Shown here: positions 8,114 to 16,598 of the stretch, piece by piece
Position numbering within the stretch: the stretch's first letter is position 1
How the letters are laid out: each line of letters starts with the position of its first letter
Origin: Blastococcus sp. CT_GayMR19
GTDB taxonomy: Bacteria > Actinomycetota > Actinomycetes > Mycobacteriales > Geodermatophilaceae
Assembly: GCF_004570385.1 (NCBI RefSeq)
Contig: NZ_SPQL01000011.1
Location: forward strand, 1 to 64,000
DNA length: 64,000 nucleotides
Direction of reading: 5' to 3'
Translations under genes and position numbers: made by a program
Notes under the pieces: model-generated
Told to the model about the DNA's origin: nothing
The model's input: only the letters and a program-made list of their open reading frames with translations
Database searches by the model: none

Positions 8114-9118
8114 TCAGAGCTCGGGGACGCACGCCCCGGTGCCGAGGGCGGCGAGCCCGGTGAGGTCCCCCGCGGCGAAGTCCGGCACCTCCCGGCGGGC
8201 CTCGGGGAACATGAGCTGCTGGTCGTCGTCCACGTGCGCCAGGCCGATGAGGTGGCCCAGCTCGTGCAGGATGATCGACCGCACCACGCTGCGGCCGTCC
8301 CGCCCGCGCAGGAGTTCCCCGAGGCGCGGGGCGTCCAGCGACACGGCGCCGCTGAGGTAGACCCGCGGCCCGTCCCCCAGGGACGCCGGGACGCTGCCCG
8401 CCTCGCCGACGACGTCCCCGGCGAGCGCGGGGTTCTCCTCCTCGGTCTCCCAGGCGATCAGGACCGGTGCCCAGCGAGGCCCGTACCGGTCCGGCTGGTA
8501 GAGCTCGCGCTCGGCCTCGGGGACCTCGTCGGTGAACCCGTCGTAGACGAACTGGAGCCCGGTCACCTCGCTGATCCGCGCCACCGCCTCGACCACCAGT
8601 TCCTCGCCCTCCGGCGGTCCGCCGTGCGGGCGGATCGTGTAGTGCACGAGGCGGCACGGGTCGTACGCGACGGGGGTGACTCCGTCGGTCTGGAAATTGA
8701 CGAACCCGTGCGCACCGCCCTCGGGGGGCGGCGGGGGCGGTACCCCTCTCGGCTTCCGGGCGGCCTCGATCCCGGGCTCCGGACGGTCCGGCAACCGGGC
8801 GGCCGACGACGGCGGCGCCGTCGGGGGCTCCCCGCCCCCGGCGTCGAGCGGGCCGGGGTCGGATCCCCCGGCCTCCCCGAGGACCGGCGCCCCCGGCCAG
8901 GAACCCGGACCGGTGAACACCGCCGTGCCGATCCCCAGGGCGAAGACCAGGACGAGGACCATGAGCGCCCGCCGTGCCGTCCGGCGGATCAGCCGGCGCG
9001 GCGGCGGCGGGACGGGCGGCGACGCCTGGCGGGCCACCTCGTCGAGAACCCACTGGGGCACGCGGCCGGTCGGGGACGTGGGCGGGCCCCAGGTGGCGTC
9101 GCCGTCGTCGTCGTGCAC
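8114..9118 (-). CDS. Membrane-anchored matrixin-type zinc metalloprotease
   Basis: 334 aa. An N-terminal cytoplasmic basic region is followed by one membrane helix (ALMVLVLVFALGIGTAVF, about residues 50-67), a Pro/Gly-rich linker, and an extracellular catalytic domain. The zinc site HELGHLIGLAH (HExxHxxGxxH, about residues 286-296) and the distal methionine of the Met-turn in DDDQQLMFPEA define the metzincin clan. Family members are mostly uncharacterised in actinobacteria. The start is GTG at 9118, with AGGA close upstream. It lies 50 nt downstream of the DinB gene, separated by a spacer with no strong terminator, so the two could share a transcript. Confidence 0.85.
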   Translation of the reverse strand: MHDDDGDATWGPPTSPTGRVPQWVLDEVARQASPPVPPPPRRLIRRTARRALMVLVLVFALGIGTAVFTGPGSWPGAPVLGEAGGSDPGPLDAGGGEPPTAPPSSAARLPDRPEPGIEAARKPRGVPPPPPPEGGAHGFVNFQTDGVTPVAYDPCRLVHYTIRPHGGPPEGEELVVEAVARISEVTGLQFVYDGFTDEVPEAERELYQPDRYGPRWAPVLIAWETEEENPALAGDVVGEAGSVPASLGDGPRVYLSGAVSLDAPRLGELLRGRDGRSVVRSIILHELGHLIGLAHVDDDQQLMFPEARREVPDFAAGDLTGLAALGTGACVPEL

Positions 9119-9167
9119 GATTCCTATCTCGGCAGAGACGTGGGCGATCTGCAGCGCGACGGGCGGG

Positions 9168-9788
9168 TCAGCGCGAGCGGAGCGTCTCCAGACCCGGACC
9201 GCTCAGGTCCTCGAGGGCGGCCCGGCGTCCCGTCGTGGCCAGCATGAGGGACGCGACCGGGCCCTCCACCACTGGTCCACTGCCGTGCGCCCAGTCGGTG
9301 TCGGTGGCCTTCAGCGTCAACCCGGCCACCCTGCGCTTCCCGCCGATCAGGACGTTGGAGCCGGCATAGAACTCGGTCACTGCGGTGACCGCCGCGAGCG
9401 GGTAGTCGTGCCGGATGCCCAGCGGACGGCGGATGTCCTCGGCGTGGACCATCGCCTCGCCCAGCCAGCTCAGCTTCGGTCCGGGCGGCGCGGACGTGGC
9501 GGTCTCGACGGCCCGGAAAGCGGCGAGGGTCGCGGCCGGCCCGCCCGCCCGCTCCGTGGCGATGCGCTTCTCGGTGAACCGGGACATGCGGAAGCCGGAC
9601 GTGACCATGCCGGCGAAGAACGCGGGCGGGGTCTCCTTCGCGGTCGCGACCATGTGCGCGAGGACGTCGTGCACGGTCCAGCCCGGGCAGAGCGAGGGCG
9701 TCCGCCACTGCTCCGGCGTCAGCCCGGAGAGGTCCTCGGCCAGCGCGCGGCGCTCGGCATGGACCACGGGCCAGATGTCGTCGCTCAT
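9168..9788 (-). CDS. Maleylpyruvate isomerase family mycothiol-dependent enzyme (DinB-like)
   Basis: 206-aa four-helix DinB/MDMPI-type protein. Helix 1 carries WPVVHAERRALAEDL; the metal-site histidines appear in GWTVHDVLAHMVATA (about residues 40-55) and in MVHAEDIRRPLG. The SLCPGWTVHDVLAHM signature is typical of the TIGR03083 group, in which mycothiol and a divalent metal are used for thiol transfer. The reaction of this member is unknown. It sits 42 nt downstream of pcnA on the same strand. Confidence 0.85.
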   Translation of the reverse strand: MSDDIWPVVHAERRALAEDLSGLTPEQWRTPSLCPGWTVHDVLAHMVATAKETPPAFFAGMVTSGFRMSRFTEKRIATERAGGPAATLAAFRAVETATSAPPGPKLSWLGEAMVHAEDIRRPLGIRHDYPLAAVTAVTEFYAGSNVLIGGKRRVAGLTLKATDTDWAHGSGPVVEGPVASLMLATTGRRAALEDLSGPGLETLRSR

Positions 9789-9830
9789 GTCGCCATGCTG
9801 CTCGGGAACGGAACGGGTCGGAGCGGCGGG

Positions 9831-11339
9831 TCAGCTCCGCGCGGCCCACCAGGCGAGCAGCTCCGCCTCGGCGTCCTCGCGGGAGAGCGGCCCGCGCTCC
9901 AGCCGGAGATCCTTGAGCATCTTCCAGGCCTCGCCGACCTCGCGCCCCGGCCCGATCCCGAGCAGCTCCATGATCGCGTTGCCGTCGAGATCGGGCCGGA
10001 CGCGCGCGAGGTCCTCCAGCTCCGAGATCTCCGTGATCCGCTGCTCGAGGGAGTCGTAGGTCTCCGACAGCGCCGCCGCCCGGCGCTTGTTGCGCGTGGT
10101 CGAGTCGGAGCGCACCAGCTTGTGCAGCCGGGGGAGCAGGTCGCCGGCATCGGTCACGTAGCGACGCACCGCCGAGTCCGTCCACTCGCCCCGCCCGTAC
10201 CCGTGGAAGCGCAGGTGCAGGAAGGTCAGCCTGGAGACCGCCTCCACGATCTCCTTGGAGTACCGCAACGCGGTGAGCCGCTTCCGGACGAGCTTGGCGC
10301 CGACCACCTCGTGGTGGTGGAAGGACACCCGGCCGCGCGCCTCGTGCCGCCGCGTGGCCGGCTTGCCGATGTCGTGCAGCAGGGCGGCCAGCCGCAGCAC
10401 CAGGTCGGGCGACTCGGCCTCCGCATCGGCCTTCTCCAGCTCGATCGCCTGGTCCAGCACGGTCAGGGAGTGCGTGTAGACGTCCTTGTGCTGGTGGTGC
10501 TCGTCGATCTCCATCCGCAGCGCCGGCAGCTCGGGCAGGACGACGTCGGCCAGGCCGGTGTCCACGAACAGCTCGAGCGCGGCCCGGGGGGAGTCCTGGA
10601 GCAGCGTCTTCGACAACTCGACCTGCACCCGCTCGGGCGTGATCCGCGCCAGCTCGCCGGACAGCGACGTCATCGCCGCCACGACCTCGCCGTCCGGCGT
10701 CAGGCCGAGCTGGGCGACGAACCGGACGGCGCGCAGCATCCGCAGCGGGTCGTCGGCGAAGGAGTCGACGGCGGCGCCGGGCGTCCGCAGCCGCTTGGCC
10801 AGCAGGTCGCCGAGCCCGCCGAAGGGGTCGGTGACGGTGCGGTCGGGGCCGAGCGACACCGCCATCGCGTTGACCGTGAAGTCGCGGCGCACCAGGTCGT
10901 CGACGAGGGAGTCGCCCCAGGCGACCTCCGGGTTGCGCGACTCCCGGTCGTACCGGTCCGCCCGGAACGTCGTGATCTCCACGCGGACGCCGGACACCTC
11001 GGCGCCCACCGTGCCGAAGGCGATGCCGGTGTTCCACGTGGAACCAGCCCATCCGCGGAGCAGGTCGAGGATCTGCTCCGGCCGCGCGTCGGTGGTGATG
11101 TCGAGGTCCCCGGGCTTCGTGCTCGTCCCCGCCCGCCCGCCGTCCGCCGCCGCCGCCGAGAGCAGCGCATCGCGCACCGAGCCACCGACCAGATGGGCCT
11201 CGAAGCCGGCCGCGGTGAAGCGGGCGCCCAGCCGGGTCAGGACGGGGGAGAGGTCCACCAGCTCGCGGACGGTCGCCTGCACGGCCGGGGGGACCGGCTC
11301 CCCGGAAGGGCGGTCATCACCGGTCCCACTGCGCGCCAC
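9831..11339 (-). CDS. pcnA: CCA tRNA nucleotidyltransferase
   Basis: About 502-aa cytoplasmic enzyme that adds or repairs the 3' CCA of tRNAs. This fits the two tRNA genes in this window, which do not encode CCA. The nucleotidyltransferase head shows GGSVRDALL and the catalytic [10 protein letters not shown] (DxD). [10 protein letters not shown] and [11 protein letters not shown] are the conserved tRNA-NT motifs. An HD domain follows ([12 protein letters not shown]), as in actinobacterial PcnA. The start is uncertain: the frame stays open to 11609, but the DNA beyond 11339 is a GC-rich repeat. GTG at 11339 gives a length close to the mycobacterial protein. The CDS contains a parS-like site at 11031-11044. 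It is divergent from the Nudix gene, as in Mycobacterium. Confidence 0.92.
   Translation of the reverse strand: MARSGTGDDRPSGEPVPPAVQATVRELVDLSPVLTRLGARFTAAGFEAHLVGGSVRDALLSAAAADGGRAGTSTKPGDLDITTDARPEQILDLLRGWAGSTWNTGIAFGTVGAEVSGVRVEITTFRADRYDRESRNPEVAWGDSLVDDLVRRDFTVNAMAVSLGPDRTVTDPFGGLGDLLAKRLRTPGAAVDSFADDPLRMLRAVRFVAQLGLTPDGEVVAAMTSLSGELARITPERVQVELSKTLLQDSPRAALELFVDTGLADVVLPELPALRMEIDEHHQHKDVYTHSLTVLDQAIELEKADAEAESPDLVLRLAALLHDIGKPATRRHEARGRVSFHHHEVVGAKLVRKRLTALRYSKEIVEAVSRLTFLHLRFHGYGRGEWTDSAVRRYVTDAGDLLPRLHKLVRSDSTTRNKRRAAALSETYDSLEQRITEISELEDLARVRPDLDGNAIMELLGIGPGREVGEAWKMLKDLRLERGPLSREDAEAELLAWWAARS
11031..11044. other. parS: parS-like ParB-binding site inside pcnA
   Basis: A perfect 14-bp palindrome GTTCCACGTGGAAC. 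It matches the ParB nucleation consensus except that the actinobacterial form usually has GTTTCACGTGAAAC, so two symmetric positions differ. The same palindrome occurs at 26639 and 40841 in this window. Confidence 0.7.
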
Positions 11340-11341
11340 GG

Positions 11342-11673
11342 TCCGCTCCTCGCTCGGCGTCACCGTCGCCTCCGCGGTCGCTCCGCTCCTCGCTCGCCGG
11401 CGCTCGCTGCGATGCTCACTCCCTGTCGGCTCCGTTCCTCGCTGCGATGTTCCCGCGGCTGTCGTGGGACGACTCGGAGGGGTGGCGGACACTACAAGCC
11501 AGAGTAGTGGGACGGCTGAGCCCCCCTGGCCCGGCTCCGCGCTCCGATCCGCTCCTCGCTCGGCGTCACCGTCGCCTCCGCGGCCTATCCGCTCCTCGCT
11601 CCTCGTCACCGTCGCCTCCGCGGTCGATCCGCTCCTCGCTCGCCGGCGCTCGCTGCGATGCTCACTCCCTGTC
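11342..11673. repeat. 86-bp direct repeats in the pcnA to Nudix spacer
   Basis: Two 86-nt near-identical copies (11342-11427 and 11588-11673), plus a 36-nt partial copy at 11548-11583. Each is built from an internal unit of about 40 nt containing CGCTCCTCGCTCG and CACCGTCGCCTCCGCGG. They fill most of the 394-nt divergent spacer between pcnA and the Nudix gene. Both strands stay open as ORFs through it, but the composition is a low-complexity repeat, not protein-like. Confidence 0.8.
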
Positions 11674-11721
11674 CGCTCCGACCGCGCTGCGATGCTCCCG
11701 GAGCTGCCGCCGAACGCGCGC

Positions 11722-11727
11722 TACCCT
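11722..11727 (+). promoter_or_regulatory. -10 box TACCCT, leaderless start of the Nudix gene
   Basis: TACCCT, 6 nt (GCTCAC), then ATG at 11734. There is no Shine-Dalgarno sequence. Confidence 0.5.
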
Positions 11728-11733
11728 GCTCAC

Positions 11734-12210
11734 ATGGCTGGGACGGGCGGGCGTGGACGCCCCGGCCGCCGGTTGCGCCGGGTCGACGAGACCTCCGCCG
11801 GGGGCCTGGTGGTGGCCGAGGACGCCGTAACGGGACCCCGTGCCGCGCTGATCGGCCGCACCGACCGTCGCGGCCGGCTCCTCTGGTCCCTCCCGAAGGG
11901 CCACATCGAGGAGGGCGAGACGCCCGCGGACACCGCCGTCCGCGAGGTCGCGGAGGAGACCGGCATCATCGGCGAGGTGGTCGCGCCGCTCGGGATCATC
12001 GACTTCTGGTTCGTCGCCGACGGGCGGCGCGTGCACAAGACCGTGCACCACTTCCTGCTCCGTGCGATCGGCGGCGCCCTCTCCGACGCCGACATCGAGG
12101 TGACCGAGGTCGCCTGGGTGCCCCTGGAGGAGCTGAGCTCCCGTCTGGCCTACGCCGACGAGCGGGCGCTGGTCGAGCGCGCGCCCGCGCTGCTGGCCGA
12201 CAGCGCTTGA
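11734..12210 (+). CDS. Nudix hydrolase (MutT4-type)
   Basis: 158-aa cytoplasmic Nudix pyrophosphatase. The Nudix box is complete: [23 protein letters not shown] (GX5EX7REUXEEXGU), split here as [11 protein letters not shown] and [12 protein letters not shown], at about residues 58-80. The preceding LLWSLPKG strand is typical. The position divergent from pcnA and upstream of the DUF6049 gene corresponds to MutT4 of M. tuberculosis. The substrate is not certain; oxidised or dinucleoside polyphosphate cleavage is family knowledge. The start is fixed by a leaderless-type promoter 6 nt upstream. Confidence 0.9.
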   Translation: MAGTGGRGRPGRRLRRVDETSAGGLVVAEDAVTGPRAALIGRTDRRGRLLWSLPKGHIEEGETPADTAVREVAEETGIIGEVVAPLGIIDFWFVADGRRVHKTVHHFLLRAIGGALSDADIEVTEVAWVPLEELSSRLAYADERALVERAPALLADSA

Positions 12211-12285
12211 CCGAGCTTGCGAGGTCGACATAAGCAGAGCAGGCCCGCCTCACGCGGCCGACGAGCGCCGGCGAGGAGGTCCAGC

Positions 12286-14652
12286 GTGAGGTGGTCGGCA
12301 GCCGGTCGACCGGCTGCCGAAGGCGCCGACCGCACCCGGCCGAGGGCCCTGCTGCGCGCCGCCGTCGTGATCCCCCTGCTGGTCGCCCCGCTGGTGGGCG
12401 GGCCCACCGGCACCCCCCCGGCCGCGCGTGCCGCCCCGCCGGTCCCGGCCGCCGCACCGGCGCTGCCGGCGCCCCCCGGCACCGAGGACGCCACGGACGA
12501 GGACCGGCCGGTCCGGATCGACGTCGGCCGCCTCGAACCGCGGACGGTCACGCCGGGTGCCGTCGTCACGGTCGCGGGCACGCTCACCAACGCCGGGAAC
12601 TCGACGATCACGGACCTCGCCGTCCGGCTGCAGCGGGGCGACGTCCGCACGAGCCGCGCCGAGCTGGCCGCCGAAGAGCTCGATGCCGACCCGGCGACCA
12701 CCGTCCTGGCCCCCTTCCAGGACGTCCCCGGCAGCCTGGCCCCCGGCGCCGAGGTCGAGTTCAGCTACGCCGTTCCCGCTGCCGACCTGCGCATCGCGGA
12801 GGACGGCGTCTACCCGGTGCTGGTCAACGTCAACGGGGTCGTCGGCGACGACGAGCAGCGCCGCGTCGGGGAGCTGTCCACCTACGTGGTGCAGCAGCCG
12901 GTGGTCCCGACCGCGCGGACCGCCGTCGCCTGGCTCTGGCCGGTGGTCGAGCGCCCGCACCGCTCCGCCTCCGGCGGCTTCCGGGACGACGACCTCGCCG
13001 CGTCGATCGACTCCGGGGGCCGGCTCGACCGGGTCGTGGCGGTGCTCGAGCGGCTGCCCGGAGCCGTGCCTCCGGGCGGGGGCCAGCCAGTGCCCGCGCT
13101 GCCGGTCACGCTCGCGGTCGACCCCGCGCTGGTCGAGGAGCTCACGATCATGGCCGCCGGGCCCTATGCGGTCGACGGCGTGGACGGCGCGGGCCAGGGG
13201 ACCGAGACGGCGTCCCTCTTCCTGGAGCGGCTGCGCGCGCTGGCGGACGTGCACGACGTGGTGGCGCTCAGCTACGCGGACGTGGACGCCGACGCCCTCG
13301 TCGCCGCGGGGCTGACCGACGTCCTGGTCCGGAGCCTGCCCGGGAACGGCGAGGGCGCACCGGACGGCGCGGCTCCGCCGGAGGCCGGGCCGGACGCCGG
13401 TGCGGAGGGCAACGGCCCGGGCGGGCGGCTCGTCGCGGAGGCGCTCGAGGTGGAGCCGCGCACGGACGTCGCCTGGGCGGCGGGCGGCTCGCACCGCTCC
13501 GACACGCTGGACGTGCTGCGGTCCCGCGGGGTCGAGCAGGTGGTGCTCGGCTCGGACGGCCTGAGCGAGGGCCGGTCTGCGGTCGGCCTGGCGGGGGTCA
13601 CCGCGGCCGCCCACACGTCGGTGGCCACGGCGTCCGGCCCGGTCGACGCCCTGGTGGCCGACGCCGCGCTGAGCCGCGTGGTCGGGAACGCCGAGCAGAC
13701 CGCCGGTGGGGCCCGCCTGGCCGAGCAGCGCTACCTCGCCGAGCTCGCCGTCCTCACGATGCAGGCCCCGGCCGGTACCGAGCAGACCCTGCTGATCGCC
13801 CCGCCCCGCGACGTCGAGGCGGGTCCCGACGGGGCCGGCGCGATGATGGCCGGCACCGCGGAGCTGCCGTGGCTGCGTCCGGGGTCGGTGGCGGAGCTGG
13901 GCTCGAGTCCGTCCGCGCCGGCCGGCGAGGCGGTGGACGCGGTCGATGCGGTGCGGCTCGACGAGGCCGGTCTCGCCGATGTGGTCACCGCCGTCGCCGC
14001 TCGCCATGACCTGGCCGGCGCCGTCATCGGCGATGCGGACGCCGCGCTCGCGACCTTCGACGCCGCGGTCTCCCGGACGACGTCGGTGGCCTGGCGGGCC
14101 GACCCGGAGAACTTCCGGAAGGCCTCGATCGGCCTCCGCGAGGCGATGGACCGCCTGCGCGGCCGGGTGACCCTCCTCGCGCCGGCGGACGGGACCTACA
14201 GCCTCGCCTCGAGCGACGCGCCGCTGGTCCTGACCGTCCAGAACGACCTCCCCTTCGCCGTGGAGGTCCTGCTCCGCATCCAGACGCGCGGCGGCCGCGG
14301 GCTCTTCGTGGCCGACATCGGCGCGCAGTCGCTGGAGCCCGGCGAGCGGACGACGCTCCAGGTGGACACCGAGGTGCGGCAGTCCGGCGGGTTCGCGGTG
14401 ACCGCCGAGCTGACCACGCCGGGCGGGGCTCTCCTCGGCGAGCGCATCCAGATGCAGGTCAAGAGCACGGCGTACGGCTCGATCTCGCTGATCATCACCT
14501 TCGGCGCCGCGGCCCTCCTCGGCTTGCTCTTCCTGCGCCGCCTGGTCCTCTTCCTGCTGCGCCGCCGCCGGGCCGCCGCGGCCCCCGATCTCCCCGAGAC
14601 GGTGCCGCAGGGCGTCCCCCTGTCCAGTCCGCCGACCCGGAGCCCGGTGTGA
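12286..14652 (+). CDS. DUF6049 family membrane protein (Rv3909-like)
   Basis: 788-aa exported protein between mutT4 and murJ, the position of Rv3909 in M. tuberculosis. An N-terminal signal or anchor (LLRAAVVIPLLVAPLVGG) is followed by a large extracellular region. The first part looks like a CARDB-type beta sandwich (TVTPGAVVTVAGTLTNAGNS) and the middle alternates alpha/beta with Gly/Ala-rich linkers. A C-terminal membrane helix (SISLIITFGAAALLGLLFL) ends in an Arg-rich cytoplasmic tail. The GTG at 12286 has GAGGAGG 6 nt upstream. The stop overlaps the murJ start by 4 nt (GTGA), so it is coupled to the lipid II flippase. The role is unknown; cell-wall assembly is inferred from context. Confidence 0.85.
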   Translation: MRWSAAGRPAAEGADRTRPRALLRAAVVIPLLVAPLVGGPTGTPPAARAAPPVPAAAPALPAPPGTEDATDEDRPVRIDVGRLEPRTVTPGAVVTVAGTLTNAGNSTITDLAVRLQRGDVRTSRAELAAEELDADPATTVLAPFQDVPGSLAPGAEVEFSYAVPAADLRIAEDGVYPVLVNVNGVVGDDEQRRVGELSTYVVQQPVVPTARTAVAWLWPVVERPHRSASGGFRDDDLAASIDSGGRLDRVVAVLERLPGAVPPGGGQPVPALPVTLAVDPALVEELTIMAAGPYAVDGVDGAGQGTETASLFLERLRALADVHDVVALSYADVDADALVAAGLTDVLVRSLPGNGEGAPDGAAPPEAGPDAGAEGNGPGGRLVAEALEVEPRTDVAWAAGGSHRSDTLDVLRSRGVEQVVLGSDGLSEGRSAVGLAGVTAAAHTSVATASGPVDALVADAALSRVVGNAEQTAGGARLAEQRYLAELAVLTMQAPAGTEQTLLIAPPRDVEAGPDGAGAMMAGTAELPWLRPGSVAELGSSPSAPAGEAVDAVDAVRLDEAGLADVVTAVAARHDLAGAVIGDADAALATFDAAVSRTTSVAWRADPENFRKASIGLREAMDRLRGRVTLLAPADGTYSLASSDAPLVLTVQNDLPFAVEVLLRIQTRGGRGLFVADIGAQSLEPGERTTLQVDTEVRQSGGFAVTAELTTPGGALLGERIQMQVKSTAYGSISLIITFGAAALLGLLFLRRLVLFLLRRRRAAAAPDLPETVPQGVPLSSPPTRSPV

Positions 14653-16598
14653 CCGCCCCGGACGACCAGCGACCGCTCACCCCCGACCGGGACGGCGCCG
14701 GCCAGCGGCCGCCCCGGACCAGCGGCCAGCCGCTCCCGCCCCCGCCCTACCGGACCGCCCCGCCGCGGTCGACGCCGTTCGCGCCCGCGGTGGAACCCTC
14801 CGTCGCCGAGGCACCGCTGGTGCCCCCGCCGCACGTGGCGGCGCCACCGCCCCACGTGGCGGCGCCACCGCCGCGCGGACGCTGGGTGCCGGCTGCCGAC
14901 GACACGCAGGTGATGACGTCGCTGCCGCCGGTACCGCCGACGCACGGCGAGACCGACGAGGAGGCATCGGAGCGGGAGGGTGCGCCGGGCGCGAGCCGCG
15001 GCATCCTGCGGGCGGCCGGGACCATGGCGATCGCCACGCTGGTCTCCCGGATCACCGGGCTGGTCCGCACGATGGTCCTCGCGGCCGCCCTCGGCGTGGG
15101 CCTGGTCAACGACGCGTACAACACCGTCAACACCCTGCCCAACATCGTCTACGAGCTCCTCCTGGGCGGCGTACTGACGTCGGTCGTCGTCCCGCTGCTC
15201 GTGCATGCCCAGGAGCGGGACCGCGACGGGGGCACCGCCTACGCGCAGCGGCTGGCCACGATCGGGATCGCGGGACTGACCGTGGCCACCGGCCTGGCCG
15301 TCCTCGCGGCGCCGCTGCTCACGTCCCTGTCCGGCATCACCGGGGACGCCGACCAGGTCCGGCTGGGCACGTGGCTGGCCCGGATCCTGCTGATCGAGAT
15401 CGTCTTCTACGGCCTCGGAGCCCTGGCCCAGGCGATCCTGAACTCGCGCGGGATCTTCGGGCCGCCCGCCTGGGCGCCGGTGCTCAACAACGTGGTGGTC
15501 ATCGTCACCGGCGGGCTGTTCATGGCCGCCAGCGGCGTCGGCGAGCTGACGCCGGCGACCATCACCCCCGGCCAGGTGTGGCTGCTCGGCGTCGGCACCA
15601 CCCTGGGCATCGCCCTGCAGGCGCTGGTGCTGCTGCCCCTGCTGAAGGGCGCCGGCGTTCCCGTGCGGCCGCGTTGGGGGCGGCACGCCACCGGTCTGCG
15701 GGAGGCGGGCACACTCGGGCTGTGGGTTCTCGCCTACTCGGCGGTCAGCGCGGTCGGCGTCATCGTGGCGATGCGCATCGCCAACGAAGCCGGGCGGGAC
15801 GGCGGGCTGGGTTCCAGCGCGTTCTCCTACGCGAGCCTGCTGTTCCAGATGCCCTACGGGATCATCGGCGTGGCCCTGCTGACCGCCCTGCTGCCGCGGA
15901 TGAGCCGGGCCGCCGCGCGGCACGACGTCCCCGGCGTGACCCAGGACCTCTCGCTGGGCACCCGGCTGTCGGCGCTCGGCCTGCTCCCCGTCACGGCGCT
16001 GCTCGTGGTGCTCGGGCCCCCGCTGGGGATGCTGGCGTTCGCGCGGGGGAACACCAGCGCCGCCGAGGCCGAGGGGATCGGGACGGCCCTCGCGGTGGGG
16101 GCCTTCGGCCTGCTGCCGATGGCGGCGACGCTGCTGCAGCTGCGGGTCTTCTACGCGATGAAGGACGCCCGGACGCCGACGCTGCTGCAGATCGCGATGA
16201 TCGTCGTCCGTGTGCCGCTGTTGCTGCTGGTCCCCGCTGTGGTGGGACCCGAGCACGTGGTCGCCGGCCTGATGCTCGTCACCAGCGTGACCTACCTCGT
16301 CGGCTGGGTGCTGGGCGACCTGGCCCTGCGCCGGCGGCTGGGTTCCCTGCGCACGCGGGAGACGTTCGGACCGGTCGCGCGGATGGCCGCGGTGTCGGCC
16401 GTGGCGGGCGGAATCGGCTGGCTTGTCCTGAACGTGACCGATGACCTGCTCGGCGCCGGGGCGGCAGGCTCGCTCGCGCGCGTGCTGATCGGTACCGTGG
16501 TCATCGGCGGCGCGGCTCTCGCAGGTCTCGTGGTCGCCCGCGTTCCGGAGATCCGGGAACCACTGGCAGCGATCAGGGCCCGGAGGGAACACGGATGA
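14649..16598 (+). CDS. murJ: Lipid II flippase MurJ
   Basis: 649-aa polytopic MviN/MurJ family protein that moves lipid II to the outer face of the membrane for peptidoglycan synthesis. About 115 residues of cytoplasmic Pro-rich tail come first, with the repeated PPPHVAAPPPHVAAPPP. Then come about 14 membrane helices beginning AAGTMAIATLVSRITGLVRT, including VYELLLGGVLTSVVVPLLV and the MurJ-typical FQMPYGIIGVALLTALLPRMS. In Mycobacterium the flippase and a pseudokinase domain are one polypeptide; here the murJ stop overlaps the start of a separate pseudokinase gene (ATGA). The GTG start overlaps the DUF6049 stop. Confidence 0.95.
   Translation: MTAPDDQRPLTPDRDGAGQRPPRTSGQPLPPPPYRTAPPRSTPFAPAVEPSVAEAPLVPPPHVAAPPPHVAAPPPRGRWVPAADDTQVMTSLPPVPPTHGETDEEASEREGAPGASRGILRAAGTMAIATLVSRITGLVRTMVLAAALGVGLVNDAYNTVNTLPNIVYELLLGGVLTSVVVPLLVHAQERDRDGGTAYAQRLATIGIAGLTVATGLAVLAAPLLTSLSGITGDADQVRLGTWLARILLIEIVFYGLGALAQAILNSRGIFGPPAWAPVLNNVVVIVTGGLFMAASGVGELTPATITPGQVWLLGVGTTLGIALQALVLLPLLKGAGVPVRPRWGRHATGLREAGTLGLWVLAYSAVSAVGVIVAMRIANEAGRDGGLGSSAFSYASLLFQMPYGIIGVALLTALLPRMSRAAARHDVPGVTQDLSLGTRLSALGLLPVTALLVVLGPPLGMLAFARGNTSAAEAEGIGTALAVGAFGLLPMAATLLQLRVFYAMKDARTPTLLQIAMIVVRVPLLLLVPAVVGPEHVVAGLMLVTSVTYLVGWVLGDLALRRRLGSLRTRETFGPVARMAAVSAVAGGIGWLVLNVTDDLLGAGAAGSLARVLIGTVVIGGAALAGLVVARVPEIREPLAAIRARREHG

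Noticed and set aside
8676-11507. 943-codon plus-strand frame over the metalloprotease, DinB and pcnA genes
   Set aside because: Shadow frame crossing three real genes on the other strand.
9831-11609. PcnA extended to 592 aa
   Set aside because: The extra N-terminus is encoded by the low-complexity repeats at 11342-11609 and has no counterpart in the family.
14829-14870. CACGTG words in the murJ tail as parS
   Set aside because: The flanks (CCGCACGTGGCGG) do not match GTT..AAC of parS; they come from the repeated PPPHVAA coding sequence.
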